Shown here: positions 44,895-53,596 of the stretch, in pieces
Numbering within the stretch: the first letter of the stretch is position 1
How the letters are laid out: every line of letters begins with the position of its first letter
Position numbers and translations under genes: made by a program
Assembly (NCBI RefSeq): GCF_035503745.1
Contig: NZ_DATJTC010000005.1
Coordinates: 61,508-125,507, forward strand
Direction of reading: 5' to 3'
DNA length: 64,000 bases
Source: Dyella_B sp035503745
GTDB taxonomy: Bacteria; Pseudomonadota; Gammaproteobacteria; Xanthomonadales; Rhodanobacteraceae
The notes under the pieces: model-generated
The model's database searches: none
Told to the model about the DNA's origin: nothing
Seen by the model: the letters and a program-made list of their open reading frames with translations, nothing else

Positions 44895-46019
44895 ATGCAG
44901 GTGAATCAGGTAGAAAAGGTCAATCTGCTCGACTTCGATCGCCAGGGTCTGCGCGAGTTTTTCGCGCAGCTGGGCGAGAAGCCGTATCGCGCCGAGCAGG
45001 TGATGAAATGGATCTACCATCACCTGGAAGACAACTTCGAAAACATGACCGACGTGGGCAAGGCGCTTCGAGCAAAACTCGAGGCGTCTTGCTATATCGG
45101 CCCGCCCAAGACGATGTTCGACAAGGGCGCGGCCGACGGCACGCATAAATGGCTGCTCGGCATGGACGGCGGCAACGCCGTGGAAGCGGTATACATTCCC
45201 GAACCCACGCGCGGCACGCTGTGCGTTTCCTCGCAGGTGGGCTGCGGCCTGAACTGCCAGTTCTGCTCGACCGCAACGCAAGGCTTCAACCGCAACCTGG
45301 CCACGTCCGAAATCATCGGCCAGATGTGGGTGGCCGCCAAATACCTGGGCAACATCACGCACCAGAACCGCCGCATCACCAACGTGGTGATGATGGGCAT
45401 GGGCGAGCCGCTGCTCAACTTCGACAACGTCGTGAAGGCGATGAGCCTGATGCGTGACGACCTGGGTTTCGGTCTCGCGTCCAAGCGCGTCACGCTGTCC
45501 ACGGCGGGCCTCGTGCCGATGATCGACAAGCTTTCCCAGACCATCGACGTGTCGCTGGCCGTGTCGCTGCATGCGGCCAACGACGACTTGCGCACCGAAC
45601 TGGTGCCGCTCAACAAGCGTTTTCCGATCGCCGAACTCGTTGCCGCTTGCCAGCGCTGGATCGCGCGCAAGCCCAGGACGTCGATCACCTTCGAATACAC
45701 GCTGATGAAAGGCGTTAACGATCAGCCCGAGCACGCGCGCCAGTTGATCAAGCTGATGCGTCGCCTGCCCACGTGCAAGGTCAACCTGATTCCGTTCAAC
45801 CCATTCCCTGGCACGCGCTTTGAGCGCTCCGAACCGGATGTGATCCGTTCGTTCCAGACGCAACTGCTCAACGCCAATATCCTGACCATGCTGCGCCGTA
45901 CCCGCGGCGACGACATCGATGCCGCCTGCGGGCAGCTCAAGGGCCAGGTACTGGATCGCACGCGTCGCCAGGCCGAATTCCGCAAACGTCTGGACGAGGA
46001 TGCAGCTCATGCGGCGTGA
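44895..46019 (+). CDS. rlmN: RlmN, 23S rRNA/tRNA adenine-C2 methyltransferase
   Basis: A radical SAM enzyme that methylates A2503 of 23S rRNA and A37 of some tRNAs. The CxxxCxxC cluster motif is in 'GCGLNCQFCSTATQGFNRNL', and the 'VVMMGMGEPLLNFDNV' and 'VSLAVSLHAANDDLR' motifs follow; a C-terminal catalytic cysteine is in 'DIDAACGQLKGQ'. A GTG three bases upstream is an equally possible start; the ATG at 44895 gives 374 residues. It overlaps pilF by 11 bases. Confidence 0.97.
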   Translation: MQVNQVEKVNLLDFDRQGLREFFAQLGEKPYRAEQVMKWIYHHLEDNFENMTDVGKALRAKLEASCYIGPPKTMFDKGAADGTHKWLLGMDGGNAVEAVYIPEPTRGTLCVSSQVGCGLNCQFCSTATQGFNRNLATSEIIGQMWVAAKYLGNITHQNRRITNVVMMGMGEPLLNFDNVVKAMSLMRDDLGFGLASKRVTLSTAGLVPMIDKLSQTIDVSLAVSLHAANDDLRTELVPLNKRFPIAELVAACQRWIARKPRTSITFEYTLMKGVNDQPEHARQLIKLMRRLPTCKVNLIPFNPFPGTRFERSEPDVIRSFQTQLLNANILTMLRRTRGDDIDAACGQLKGQVLDRTRRQAEFRKRLDEDAAHAA

Positions 46020-46803
46020 TTGGATCCTGCTTGGCATCGGCATGGCGGTGTTGGTCGCGGGCTGTTCCAAGACGGATATGGTCGTGCCGCAGGCGCCGAC
46101 GCCCAAGCTGCCGGAGGAAACGCGCGCGCAGAAGGCGCAAAACGCCGCCGACGTGCACACCCGCCTGGCCCAGCACTACATTGATATCAACGACCTGCAG
46201 GGCGCGCTGCAGAAGGTCAAGCTGGCCGTCATCGACGATCCCAACTACGTGCCCGCGCAAACGGTGATGGCGTACGTCTACGAACGCATCAACGACATGC
46301 CCAACGCGGAGATCCATTACCGCAGGGCGGTCGAGCTGGCTCCCACCAAGGGCGACACCAACAACAATCTGGGCGCGTTCCTTTGCCGCATAGGCAAGGT
46401 GCAGGAGTCCTTCGCGTATTTCAGCAAGGCGCTGGCCGATCCGTTCTACGCCACGCCCGACGCCGCACTGGACAACCAGGGCGTGTGCCAGTTGAAACTC
46501 AACGATCGCGTCGCTGCCGAAGCCAGTTTCCGCAGTGCGATAGAGCGCAATCCCACCAATGCGGGCGCGTTGCTGGAGCTGGCCAACGTGCTTTATATGA
46601 AGCACGACTACTTCAATGCCAGCGCTTATCTGCAGCGCTTCGACGCGCTGGGCAAGCCCAGCCCCGATTCGCTCAAGCTCGGCTATGACATAGAAACCCA
46701 TCTGGGCGACAAGGATGCCGCTCAAACCTACAGCAAACGGCTTATGGACCAGTTCCCGGATTCGGAACAGGCCCAGGCCCTCAATCAAATCGCACGCCCA
46801 TGA
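46009..46803 (+). CDS. pilF: PilF/PilW, type IV pilus assembly lipoprotein
   Basis: A 264-residue outer-membrane lipoprotein required for PilQ secretin oligomerisation. The lipobox is 'VLVAGC' at about residues 14-19, then a run of TPR repeats ('HYIDINDLQGALQKVKLAV', 'AQTVMAYVYERINDMPNAEI', 'NPTNAGALLELANVLYMKHD'). The ATG at 46009 is preceded by GAGGA and overlaps rlmN. It overlaps rodZ by four bases. This position between rlmN and rodZ is conserved in gammaproteobacteria. Confidence 0.94.
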   Translation: MRRDWILLGIGMAVLVAGCSKTDMVVPQAPTPKLPEETRAQKAQNAADVHTRLAQHYIDINDLQGALQKVKLAVIDDPNYVPAQTVMAYVYERINDMPNAEIHYRRAVELAPTKGDTNNNLGAFLCRIGKVQESFAYFSKALADPFYATPDAALDNQGVCQLKLNDRVAAEASFRSAIERNPTNAGALLELANVLYMKHDYFNASAYLQRFDALGKPSPDSLKLGYDIETHLGDKDAAQTYSKRLMDQFPDSEQAQALNQIARP

Positions 46804-47855
46804 TTTCCGAGCAGTCCCATCCGGTAGGCCAGGAGGAACAGTCCTCCCAGGTGCCCGCCACGACCGCAGTGAACATGGATCCGAACACTGCCGAATTCCG
46901 CTTCAATGAAGCTCCTGGTTTTGGCTCGCGCCTGCGCGCCGTGCGCGAGTCGCGCGGCCTGGACCTGGAAACGTGCGGCCATGCGTTGCGCCTGCCGGTG
47001 AAGGTTCTGCGCCAGCTCGAAAGCAACGAGTTTGAAGCCATCGACTACCAGGTGTACCTGAGCGGCTATATCCGCAAGTACGCGCGCTTTCTTGAGGTGG
47101 ACGACGCCCAGATCGACGCCGCGCTCGCCAGGCTGCGTCCCGCTCAACCTCCTCTGATAGCCACCGGCGGCGTCTCGCATTCGCGCTATCTGCTCGACCG
47201 CTACGCCACGGCGGCCACCTACGTGGTGCTGACGCTGGTCATCGCGGTACCGACGGTATGGCTGGGCATGCGCGGCACGCTTACACGCGACATGAGCCAT
47301 CTGGCACCTCTGGATGCCACGCCCGTCGCGCAGCAGGATGCGCGCGCCCCCGCCGCTCCGGCTCCTGCGGGCAGTACGGCGAAGGCGCCGCTCATGCCGG
47401 TGGCCAGTCCCACGCAAAACCTGGCGCAAGCCGCCGCCCGGGTGCCCGCTACCGCATCTTCCGCGCCGCGCCCGGCCGATCAGCAGCCGCTGCTGGCCTC
47501 GATGGTGCCGGTACCCAATCTCGATACGGATGCCAATGCGGCCCCGGCGCCGGCCAATGCGCCGGCGGCTTCGGTCGGCAGCGGCAGCCACACCCTGACG
47601 CTCAACCTGCCCAATGGCAGCTGGGTGGAGGTTACCGGCAAGGATGGTTCACGTCTTGAATATGGCCTGCTGCCCGCGGGAACGGTCAAAACCTATCGCA
47701 GCGACCAGCCGCTTGATGTGCGCATCGGCAATGCCACCGGCGCCGAGGTCAACCTCGATGGCCAGCCGGTGACGCTCGATCCCTACCGGCACTCGAACGT
47801 GGCGCATTTTCGCGTCGACATCCAGGATGGCAAGGCGGCTCCGGCCGGCGCCTGA
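46800..47855 (+). CDS. rodZ: RodZ, cytoskeletal/cell-shape protein
   Basis: Connects MreB to the elongation machinery. The 351-residue protein has a Cro/XRE-like helix-turn-helix (about 40-110, 'GSRLRAVRESRGLDLETCGH'), one membrane span at about 140-158 ('YVVLTLVIAVPTVWLGM'), a Pro/Ala-rich periplasmic linker, and a DUF4115 domain at the end ('LNLPNGSWVEVTGKDGSRLE'). The stop-start overlap with pilF is four bases (ATGA). Unlike in E. coli, ispG does not follow. Confidence 0.93.
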   Translation: MISEQSHPVGQEEQSSQVPATTAVNMDPNTAEFRFNEAPGFGSRLRAVRESRGLDLETCGHALRLPVKVLRQLESNEFEAIDYQVYLSGYIRKYARFLEVDDAQIDAALARLRPAQPPLIATGGVSHSRYLLDRYATAATYVVLTLVIAVPTVWLGMRGTLTRDMSHLAPLDATPVAQQDARAPAAPAPAGSTAKAPLMPVASPTQNLAQAAARVPATASSAPRPADQQPLLASMVPVPNLDTDANAAPAPANAPAASVGSGSHTLTLNLPNGSWVEVTGKDGSRLEYGLLPAGTVKTYRSDQPLDVRIGNATGAEVNLDGQPVTLDPYRHSNVAHFRVDIQDGKAAPAGA

Positions 47856-48007
47856 GCGCGGCTCCGGCGTCCCTCGCTCATCCCCGATCGGTTATGCTTG
47901 CGCATTGTCCGTCCTACCGACGGGCAATGCCGGCTGCCCCCGGATAGCGGCGGCTTTCCAACACCCCCACTAGCGCTTCGCGGCGCCTCTCGCGACACGG
48001 TGATTGC

Positions 48008-48658
48008 ATGGCATTTGATGCTTACGACGACTACGAACAAAGCGAACGCGTACAAAAGTGGCTTAAACAGAATGGCCTGTCGATCGTCGTGGGCGTGGTC
48101 ATCGGTTTGATCGGTATTTTCGGCCTTCAGCAGTGGCGCAGCCACAAGGCGGCGCATCAGGCTGCCGCTTCGGAGCTGTACCAAGAATTGCAGCCGCTGC
48201 TGGACACCGGTAACAGCAACGCGGTCGATATCGTCATGCAGCACCTGATGAGCGACTACGCCGACACGCCATATGCGATGTTCGCCGTCAGCGACCGCGC
48301 CCGCCGTCAGGCGGAAGCCAAGCAATGGGACAAGGCACTGGAGTCGCTCAACTGGGCCGAGCAGCACGCGCCGAGCCCGGAGCTGAAGGCCCTGGTGGAT
48401 CTGCGTATCGCCCGCGTACAGCTCGCCCAGGGCCATGCGCAGGATGCCTTGAGCGTCCTTGATCGCATCCCGGCCGGTGGCTACGCCGTGGTGGGACAGG
48501 AACTACGCGGCGATGCGCTGGTCAAGCTTGGACGGCGCGATGAAGCCCTCAAGGCTTATCAGGCCTCCATAAAGGCCATGGGCCCGCAGGCCCCCGAGGG
48601 CAATGAAGTGCAAATGAAAATCGACGATCTGGCCACGGCCGGGAAGCAGGGTGCATGA
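48008..48658 (+). CDS. yfgM: YfgM, ancillary SecYEG translocon subunit
   Basis: A 216-residue inner-membrane protein with one N-terminal membrane segment ('LSIVVGVVIGLIGIFGLQQW') and a periplasmic TPR-like domain ('ARRQAEAKQWDKALESLNWA', 'IARVQLAQGHAQDALSVLD'). YfgM associates with PpiD at SecYEG and modulates the RcsB stress response in E. coli. Two RcsB-like regulators lie elsewhere in this window, but a functional link is not shown. It overlaps bamB by four bases (ATGA). Confidence 0.93.
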   Translation: MAFDAYDDYEQSERVQKWLKQNGLSIVVGVVIGLIGIFGLQQWRSHKAAHQAAASELYQELQPLLDTGNSNAVDIVMQHLMSDYADTPYAMFAVSDRARRQAEAKQWDKALESLNWAEQHAPSPELKALVDLRIARVQLAQGHAQDALSVLDRIPAGGYAVVGQELRGDALVKLGRRDEALKAYQASIKAMGPQAPEGNEVQMKIDDLATAGKQGA

Positions 48659-49854
48659 AACGTTTTTGGCTGATCGTATTGACCGGTTCGCTGGTGGCGC
48701 TCGCAGGCTGCCACTCGTTCAAGAAAGAAAACATCCAGCCGCCCACCCCGCTGGCCAAGGATTTCAAGCCCACCGTGCAGGTGTCCAAGGTATGGAGTGC
48801 GCGCGTGGGCCATGGCGCGGGCGTCAGCGGCGTGCGCATGCGGCCGACGATCGTGGACGGCGTGCTCTACGCCGCCAGCACCGATGGCGTGATCGATGCG
48901 TTCGATGCCGCCACCGGTAAGCAATTGTGGGAAAAGAAGACGCGCACGCACGGCTGGTTCGGCTGGGGCGACAGCAAGCGTCCTGATGCGTTCTATTCGG
49001 GCGGTCCGGCCGTTTCCGGTGACCTGCTGGCCATCGGTACGCTGGACGGCCATGTGTACGGCCTCAATGCCAAAGACGGCAGCCAGCGCTGGCTGATCGC
49101 CTTGCCGTCGGAAGTGATCGATTCGCCGACCATCGCCGGGCAGCTCACCATCGTGCGTACGCAGGATGGACGTGTGTATGGCCTGGACAGCAATACCGGC
49201 GAACGCCGCTGGGTGAACGACCAGGGCAACGTGCCGCTGCTCAGCCTGCGTGGCAATGGGCCGCTGCTGGTGGCCAATGGCGTGGTGTTCTTCGGCAGCG
49301 ACGACGGCAAGCTGATCGCGCTGCGCCTGGATAACGGCGAAAAGCTGTGGGAGCAGAAGCTGTCCACCGGCGAAGGCCGCACCGACATCGAGCGCATGAA
49401 CGACGCCGATGGCAGCATCCTGCTTGACGGCAGCAACCTGTACGCGGGCGCCTATCATGGCAGCCTGATGTCGGTGGACGGCCCCAGCGGCCGTCCGGTG
49501 TGGGCACGTCCGTTCTCTACCTACACCTCGCTCGCGGTGTCCGGCAACAGCCTGCTGGCGGTCAACGACGACTCCCAGGTGTGGGCGTTCGACAAGAGCA
49601 GCGGCGCCGACATGTGGAAGCAGGACGGCTTGAAATACCGCTGGCTGACGGCACCGGCCGTGCAGGGCGACTATGTAGTAGTCGGCGATATCGAAGGCTA
49701 CGTGCACTGGCTGCAGATCGGCGACGGTGCGCTGGCCGCGCGCGAGCGCCTGTCCAAGAAAGCCATCCGTGGACAGCCCGTGGTCGCTGGCGGTCTGGTT
49801 TACGTGATCGACGTGCAGGGCCACCTGGTGGCCTATCGCCTCGGCGCGAAATAA
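48655..49854 (+). CDS. bamB: BamB, outer-membrane protein assembly lipoprotein
   Basis: A beta-propeller lipoprotein of the BAM complex. The 399-residue protein has the lipobox 'LVALAGC' at residues 13-19 and repeated PQQ-like blades ('VDGVLYAASTDGVIDAFDAA', 'IGTLDGHVYGLNAKDGSQRW', 'VVVGDIEGYVHWLQIGDGAL'). It is translationally coupled to yfgM and followed after 18 bases by der, as in many proteobacteria. Confidence 0.96.
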   Translation: MKRFWLIVLTGSLVALAGCHSFKKENIQPPTPLAKDFKPTVQVSKVWSARVGHGAGVSGVRMRPTIVDGVLYAASTDGVIDAFDAATGKQLWEKKTRTHGWFGWGDSKRPDAFYSGGPAVSGDLLAIGTLDGHVYGLNAKDGSQRWLIALPSEVIDSPTIAGQLTIVRTQDGRVYGLDSNTGERRWVNDQGNVPLLSLRGNGPLLVANGVVFFGSDDGKLIALRLDNGEKLWEQKLSTGEGRTDIERMNDADGSILLDGSNLYAGAYHGSLMSVDGPSGRPVWARPFSTYTSLAVSGNSLLAVNDDSQVWAFDKSSGADMWKQDGLKYRWLTAPAVQGDYVVVGDIEGYVHWLQIGDGALAARERLSKKAIRGQPVVAGGLVYVIDVQGHLVAYRLGAK

Positions 49855-49872
49855 TTTCTGGAATCATGCTTC

Positions 49873-51273
49873 GTGCTGCCCGTCATCGCCCTGGTCGGTC
49901 GTCCCAACGTCGGTAAGTCGACCCTTTTCAATGCGCTGACGCGTAGCCGTGACGCCCTGGTCGCCGACATGCCGGGCGTCACGCGCGATCGTCACTACGG
50001 TGTGTGCCGCACCGGCCTGCAGCCGTTCGTCGTGGTCGATACCGGCGGCCTCTCCGGCGTCGAGGAAGGCCTGGACGCGCTGACCGCGCAACAGGTGCGC
50101 CTGGCCGTGGAAGAGGCCCAGGTGCTGGTGTTCGTGCTGGACGCGCGCGATGGCGTGCTGCCTCAGGATCGCAGCATCCTCGACGAACTGCGGCGCAGCG
50201 GCAAGCCGATCGTGGCGGCGGTCAACAAGACCGACGGCCTGGACGTGCAGCACGTGCTGGCCGAATTCGCCACCTTCGGTATCGCCCAAACCTTGCCGTT
50301 GTCGGCGGCGCACAATCGCGGCACCGAGGAGTTGATCGCCGCGGTCCTGCCCATGCTGCCGGAAGACGCGCACGAAGAGCAGGTCCCCGAAGGCGACGAC
50401 AGCATCCGCGTCGCCATCGTCGGTCGCCCCAACGCCGGCAAGTCCACGCTCATCAACCGCCTGCTCGGCGAAGAGCGGCTGATCGTTTCGGATGTCGCCG
50501 GCACCACCCGCGACCCGATTCGCGTACCGCTGGAACGCGATGGCAAGCGCTATACCTTGATCGATACCGCCGGCGTGCGGCGCAAGGCGCGCGTCGAGGA
50601 AGGCGTGGAGAAATTCAGCGTCATCAAGACGCTGCAATCGATGGCGGCGGCGCAGGTCGTGGTGGTCATGATCGATGCGCGCGAAAATCTTGCCGATCAG
50701 GACCTTACCCTGATCGGACACGTCCTCGACGAGGGCAGGGCGCTGGTCATCGCCGTCAACAAGTGGGACGGCATGGATGCGTACGAGCGCGAGCAATGCC
50801 AGCGCGCCCTGGATCGACGCCTGGCATTTGTCGAATGGGCCAAGCACGTATTCATTTCGGCCAAGCACGGTTCGGGGCTGCGCGAACTGATGCGCGCCAT
50901 CGTGCGCGCCCATACGGCGGCCACCAAGGAACTGGGTTCGTCCGATCTCACCCGCACGCTTGAACGCGCCTACGAAGGCTACCAGCCGCCGCTGGTGCGC
51001 GGGCACGCGCCGAAGCTGCGTTTCGCGCATCCCGGCGGCAACAATCCGCCCACGGTCGTCATTCACGGCAGCCGCACCAAGCACATTGCGCCGGCTTATC
51101 GCCGATACCTGGAAAACTTCTTCCGGCAGCGCTACAAGCTGGAAGGCACGCCTATTCGCATCGAGTTCCGCGACGGCGACAATCCCTTCGCCGGCAAAAA
51201 AAATGTGCTTACCGAAGGACAGCAGCGCAAGCGCCAGCGCATGATCCGCGAGATGAAACGCCGCAAGCGTTGA
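49873..51273 (+). CDS. der: Der (EngA), ribosome-associated double GTPase
   Basis: A 466-residue GTPase of 50S assembly with two tandem G domains: first P-loop 'GRPNVGKSTLFNAL' and second 'GRPNAGKSTLINRL', each with DTGG/DTAG and NKTD/NKWD motifs. A KH-like domain follows ('GHAPKLRFAHPGGNNPP', 'FFRQRYKLEGTPIRIEFR') with a basic tail ('QRKRQRMIREMKRRKR'). The start is a GTG; the ATG 7 bases upstream is in another frame. Confidence 0.98.
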   Translation: MLPVIALVGRPNVGKSTLFNALTRSRDALVADMPGVTRDRHYGVCRTGLQPFVVVDTGGLSGVEEGLDALTAQQVRLAVEEAQVLVFVLDARDGVLPQDRSILDELRRSGKPIVAAVNKTDGLDVQHVLAEFATFGIAQTLPLSAAHNRGTEELIAAVLPMLPEDAHEEQVPEGDDSIRVAIVGRPNAGKSTLINRLLGEERLIVSDVAGTTRDPIRVPLERDGKRYTLIDTAGVRRKARVEEGVEKFSVIKTLQSMAAAQVVVVMIDARENLADQDLTLIGHVLDEGRALVIAVNKWDGMDAYEREQCQRALDRRLAFVEWAKHVFISAKHGSGLRELMRAIVRAHTAATKELGSSDLTRTLERAYEGYQPPLVRGHAPKLRFAHPGGNNPPTVVIHGSRTKHIAPAYRRYLENFFRQRYKLEGTPIRIEFRDGDNPFAGKKNVLTEGQQRKRQRMIREMKRRKR

Positions 51274-51278
51274 ATCTA

Positions 51279-51300
51279 CCGGCGGCATTGCCGGCTTTAT
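51279..51300 (+). terminator. Weak terminator-like hairpin after der
   Basis: CCGGC-6-GCCGG forms a 5-bp stem followed by CTTTAT. The short stem and broken T-run make it doubtful. Confidence 0.3.
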
Positions 51301-51324
51301 GCCTGACGGGCTTACACTGTGCCG

Positions 51325-52494
51325 ATGAGCGAATCCCTCGACCGCGAATCCTGGCTGGCCGCGTTGCGTCAACGCATTGGGGAAATCTCTCCCGCGGAGG
51401 CTTTTGCGCGACAGGCGCAAGGCGCGCTGCTGATCGATGTGCGTGAAGAAAATGAACGCGTCGCCGGCACGCCCGCAGGCGCGCTGCTGATGTCGCGCGG
51501 GTTTCTTGAACTGCGCATCGAAGATCACGAGCCCGATCGCGATCGCCCGATCCTCACCCTGTGCGCCAGCGGCCGGCGCTCACTGCTGGCGGGCGAAACG
51601 TTGCAGCGCATGGGCTATCGCAACGTGGCTTCGGTCGCCGGCGGTTTCGAGCGGTGGAAGAACGAAGGCCTGCCGATTGACGTCGGCCAACTGGATACCG
51701 ATTCGGCCGAACGCTACGCAAGGCAGTTGCGCTTGCCGCAGGTCGGCGAAGCCGGGCAACTCAAGCTCGGGCGCGCCAGCGTGGTGCTGCTGGGCGCGGG
51801 CGGATTGGGTGCGCCCGCGGCGTTGTATCTGGCGGCGGCCGGCATCGGGCGAATCACCTTGATCGACGACGATCGCGTGGAGCGTTCGAACCTGCATCGA
51901 CAAGTGATTCATGCCGATGCACGCGTCGGCATGGCCAAAACGGAGTCGGCGCGCATGACACTTGCCGCGCTCAATCCGCGCATCGAGGTGAATCTGCATA
52001 CCGAACGCCTGCGCGCCGGCAATGTGGAAAGCCTGCTCGCAGGACACGATCTGGTCATCGATGGCGCGGACAATTTTCCCGCGCGTTATCTGCTGGCCGC
52101 GGCGACACGCCGGCTGAACATGCCGATGGTTTATGGCGCCGTCGAGCGTTTCACTGGGCAGGTGAGCGTGTTCGACCCGCGTCGCGACGATTCGCCTTGC
52201 TATCGCTGCCTCTTCCCCGAGCCGCCTGCCGCCGCCGATGCACCCAATTGCAGCGAAGCGGGCGTGCTTGGCGTCTTGCCCGGCATCGTCGGCCTGCTGC
52301 AAGCCACCGAGGCGCTCAAGCTGGTGCTGGAACTGGGAGATCCCCTGGTGGGGCGGCTGCTGTCGTTCGATGCGCTCGGCATGCGCTTTCGCGAAACGCG
52401 CCTGCCGCGCGATCCGGCGTGCCCGGGCTGCGGTGCGTCGGCGCCGTTCCAGGGCTATGAAGACGTCGAGCGATTCTGCGCCGCCCTTGTTTGA
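51325..52494 (+). CDS. moeB: MoeB/ThiF-type adenylyltransferase with N-terminal rhodanese domain
   Basis: A 389-residue fusion. Residues about 17-115 are a rhodanese domain with the active loop 'LCASGRRSLL'. Residues 130-370 are an E1-like adenylylating domain: 'GAGGLGAPAALYLAAAGIGR', 'IDDDRVERSNLHRQVIH', and zinc cysteines in 'CYRCLFPEP' and 'CPGCG'. Such enzymes activate MoaD or ThiS for sulfur carriage; eukaryotic MOCS3 has the rhodanese at the other end. Which carrier is used cannot be told because none is nearby. Confidence 0.9.
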   Translation: MSESLDRESWLAALRQRIGEISPAEAFARQAQGALLIDVREENERVAGTPAGALLMSRGFLELRIEDHEPDRDRPILTLCASGRRSLLAGETLQRMGYRNVASVAGGFERWKNEGLPIDVGQLDTDSAERYARQLRLPQVGEAGQLKLGRASVVLLGAGGLGAPAALYLAAAGIGRITLIDDDRVERSNLHRQVIHADARVGMAKTESARMTLAALNPRIEVNLHTERLRAGNVESLLAGHDLVIDGADNFPARYLLAAATRRLNMPMVYGAVERFTGQVSVFDPRRDDSPCYRCLFPEPPAAADAPNCSEAGVLGVLPGIVGLLQATEALKLVLELGDPLVGRLLSFDALGMRFRETRLPRDPACPGCGASAPFQGYEDVERFCAALV

Positions 52495-52517
52495 CGATTG
52501 AGCCGGAAGCGGACGCG

Positions 52518-52540
52518 GCGCCACTGATGACTCGTGGCGC
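52518..52540 (+). terminator. Terminator-like hairpin after moeB
   Basis: GCGCCAC and GTGGCGC (7 bp, nine-base loop) lie 24 bases after the stop and are followed by GTTTGCGT, so the T-tract is poor. Confidence 0.35.
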
Positions 52541-52590
52541 GTTTGCGTGCAAGCCACGATAATGGCCGCTCGGGACGGCCAGGACACCTC

Positions 52591-53442
52591 ATGAACGCAC
52601 GCATCCTCGACGGCAAGCGCATCGCCCAGGAACTGCTCGATCGCATCGGCAAGCGCGTCAGCGAGCGCAAGGCGCAGGGTTTGGTGGAGCCCGGGCTGGC
52701 TGTCGTGCTGGTCGGCGATGACGCGGCGTCTTCCGTCTACGTGCGCAACAAGCGCAAAGCCTGCCACCAGGTGGGCTTCCGTTCTTTCGACTACGACCTG
52801 CCATCCACCACCTCGCAGACCGAATTGTTCGCCCTGATCGACCGTCTCAACGTCGATCCGGCCGTGCACGGCATCCTGGTGCAGTCGCCGCTGCCCGAAC
52901 ACATCGACGAAGATGCCCTGGTCGATCGCATCGATCCGGACAAGGACGTGGATGGATTCCAGGCGGTGAATGTCGGCCGCCTGGCGTTGCGCCGCTTCGG
53001 CCTGCGACCTTGCACGCCCAAGGGCGTGATGATGCTGCTGGGGCACACCGATCGTCCGGTGCGCGGCCAGCATGCCGTGGTGGTGGGCGTGTCCAACCAC
53101 GTCGGGCGGCCGCTCGCATTGGAATTGCTGATCGCCGGCTGCACCACCACCTGCTGCCACCGCTTCACACGCGACCTGGAAACCTATGTCCGCCAGGCCG
53201 ACATCCTGGTCGTGGCCGTGGGCAAGCCGGGGTTGGTCAAGGGGGAGTGGGTCAAGCCTGGCGCGGTGGTGGTCGATGTGGGTATTAATCGCCTGGACGA
53301 TGGGCGGCTGGTTGGCGACGTCGATTTTGACGTGGCATTCCAACGCGCCAGCTGGATTACCCCGGTGCCTGGCGGCGTCGGCCCGATGACCGTGGCGACC
53401 CTGATGGAAAACACCCTGGAAGCGGCCCAAGCGCGCCGCTAG
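52591..53442 (+). CDS. folD: FolD, methylenetetrahydrofolate dehydrogenase/cyclohydrolase
   Basis: Interconverts 5,10-methylene-, methenyl- and 10-formyl-tetrahydrofolate with NADP. The 283-residue protein has 'ASSVYVRNKRKACHQVGF' (active-site Lys and Tyr), 'ILVQSPLPEHIDEDALVDRI', 'DPDKDVDGFQAVNVGRLAL', the NADP motif 'VVVGVSNHVGRPLALELL' and 'TPVPGGVGPMTVATLMENTL'. Family members usually read 'GRSxxVGxP', so the Arg-to-Asn change in 'GVSNHVGRP' is notable but small. It precedes the purine genes guaB and guaA. Confidence 0.95.
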   Translation: MNARILDGKRIAQELLDRIGKRVSERKAQGLVEPGLAVVLVGDDAASSVYVRNKRKACHQVGFRSFDYDLPSTTSQTELFALIDRLNVDPAVHGILVQSPLPEHIDEDALVDRIDPDKDVDGFQAVNVGRLALRRFGLRPCTPKGVMMLLGHTDRPVRGQHAVVVGVSNHVGRPLALELLIAGCTTTCCHRFTRDLETYVRQADILVVAVGKPGLVKGEWVKPGAVVVDVGINRLDDGRLVGDVDFDVAFQRASWITPVPGGVGPMTVATLMENTLEAAQARR

Positions 53443-53564
53443 CGACGCAGGCCGCGACGAGACATGGTTAATGCCAACTAAACGAATGCGCCCGTCAACG
53501 CATTTTTGCGCACCCACTGGCACCATTCTTGTCGGCAGCAGTCGCGTTACGATCGGAGCCCGCG

Positions 53565-53570
53565 TATAAT
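53565..53570 (+). promoter_or_regulatory. Candidate -10 element of guaB
   Basis: A perfect TATAAT lies 26 bases before the guaB ATG. No good -35 hexamer stands 16-18 bases upstream, so the promoter may depend on an activator or be weak. Confidence 0.4.
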
Positions 53571-53596
53571 CCTCTCTTTGCAGCGGGACTTATCGC

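Noticed and set aside
49864..51528. A 554-codon open frame opposite der
   Set aside because: Shadow of der, whose two G domains are unmistakable.
53529..53534. TTGTCG as the -35 element of guaB
   Set aside because: It is 30 bases from the TATAAT, too far for a sigma-70 promoter.
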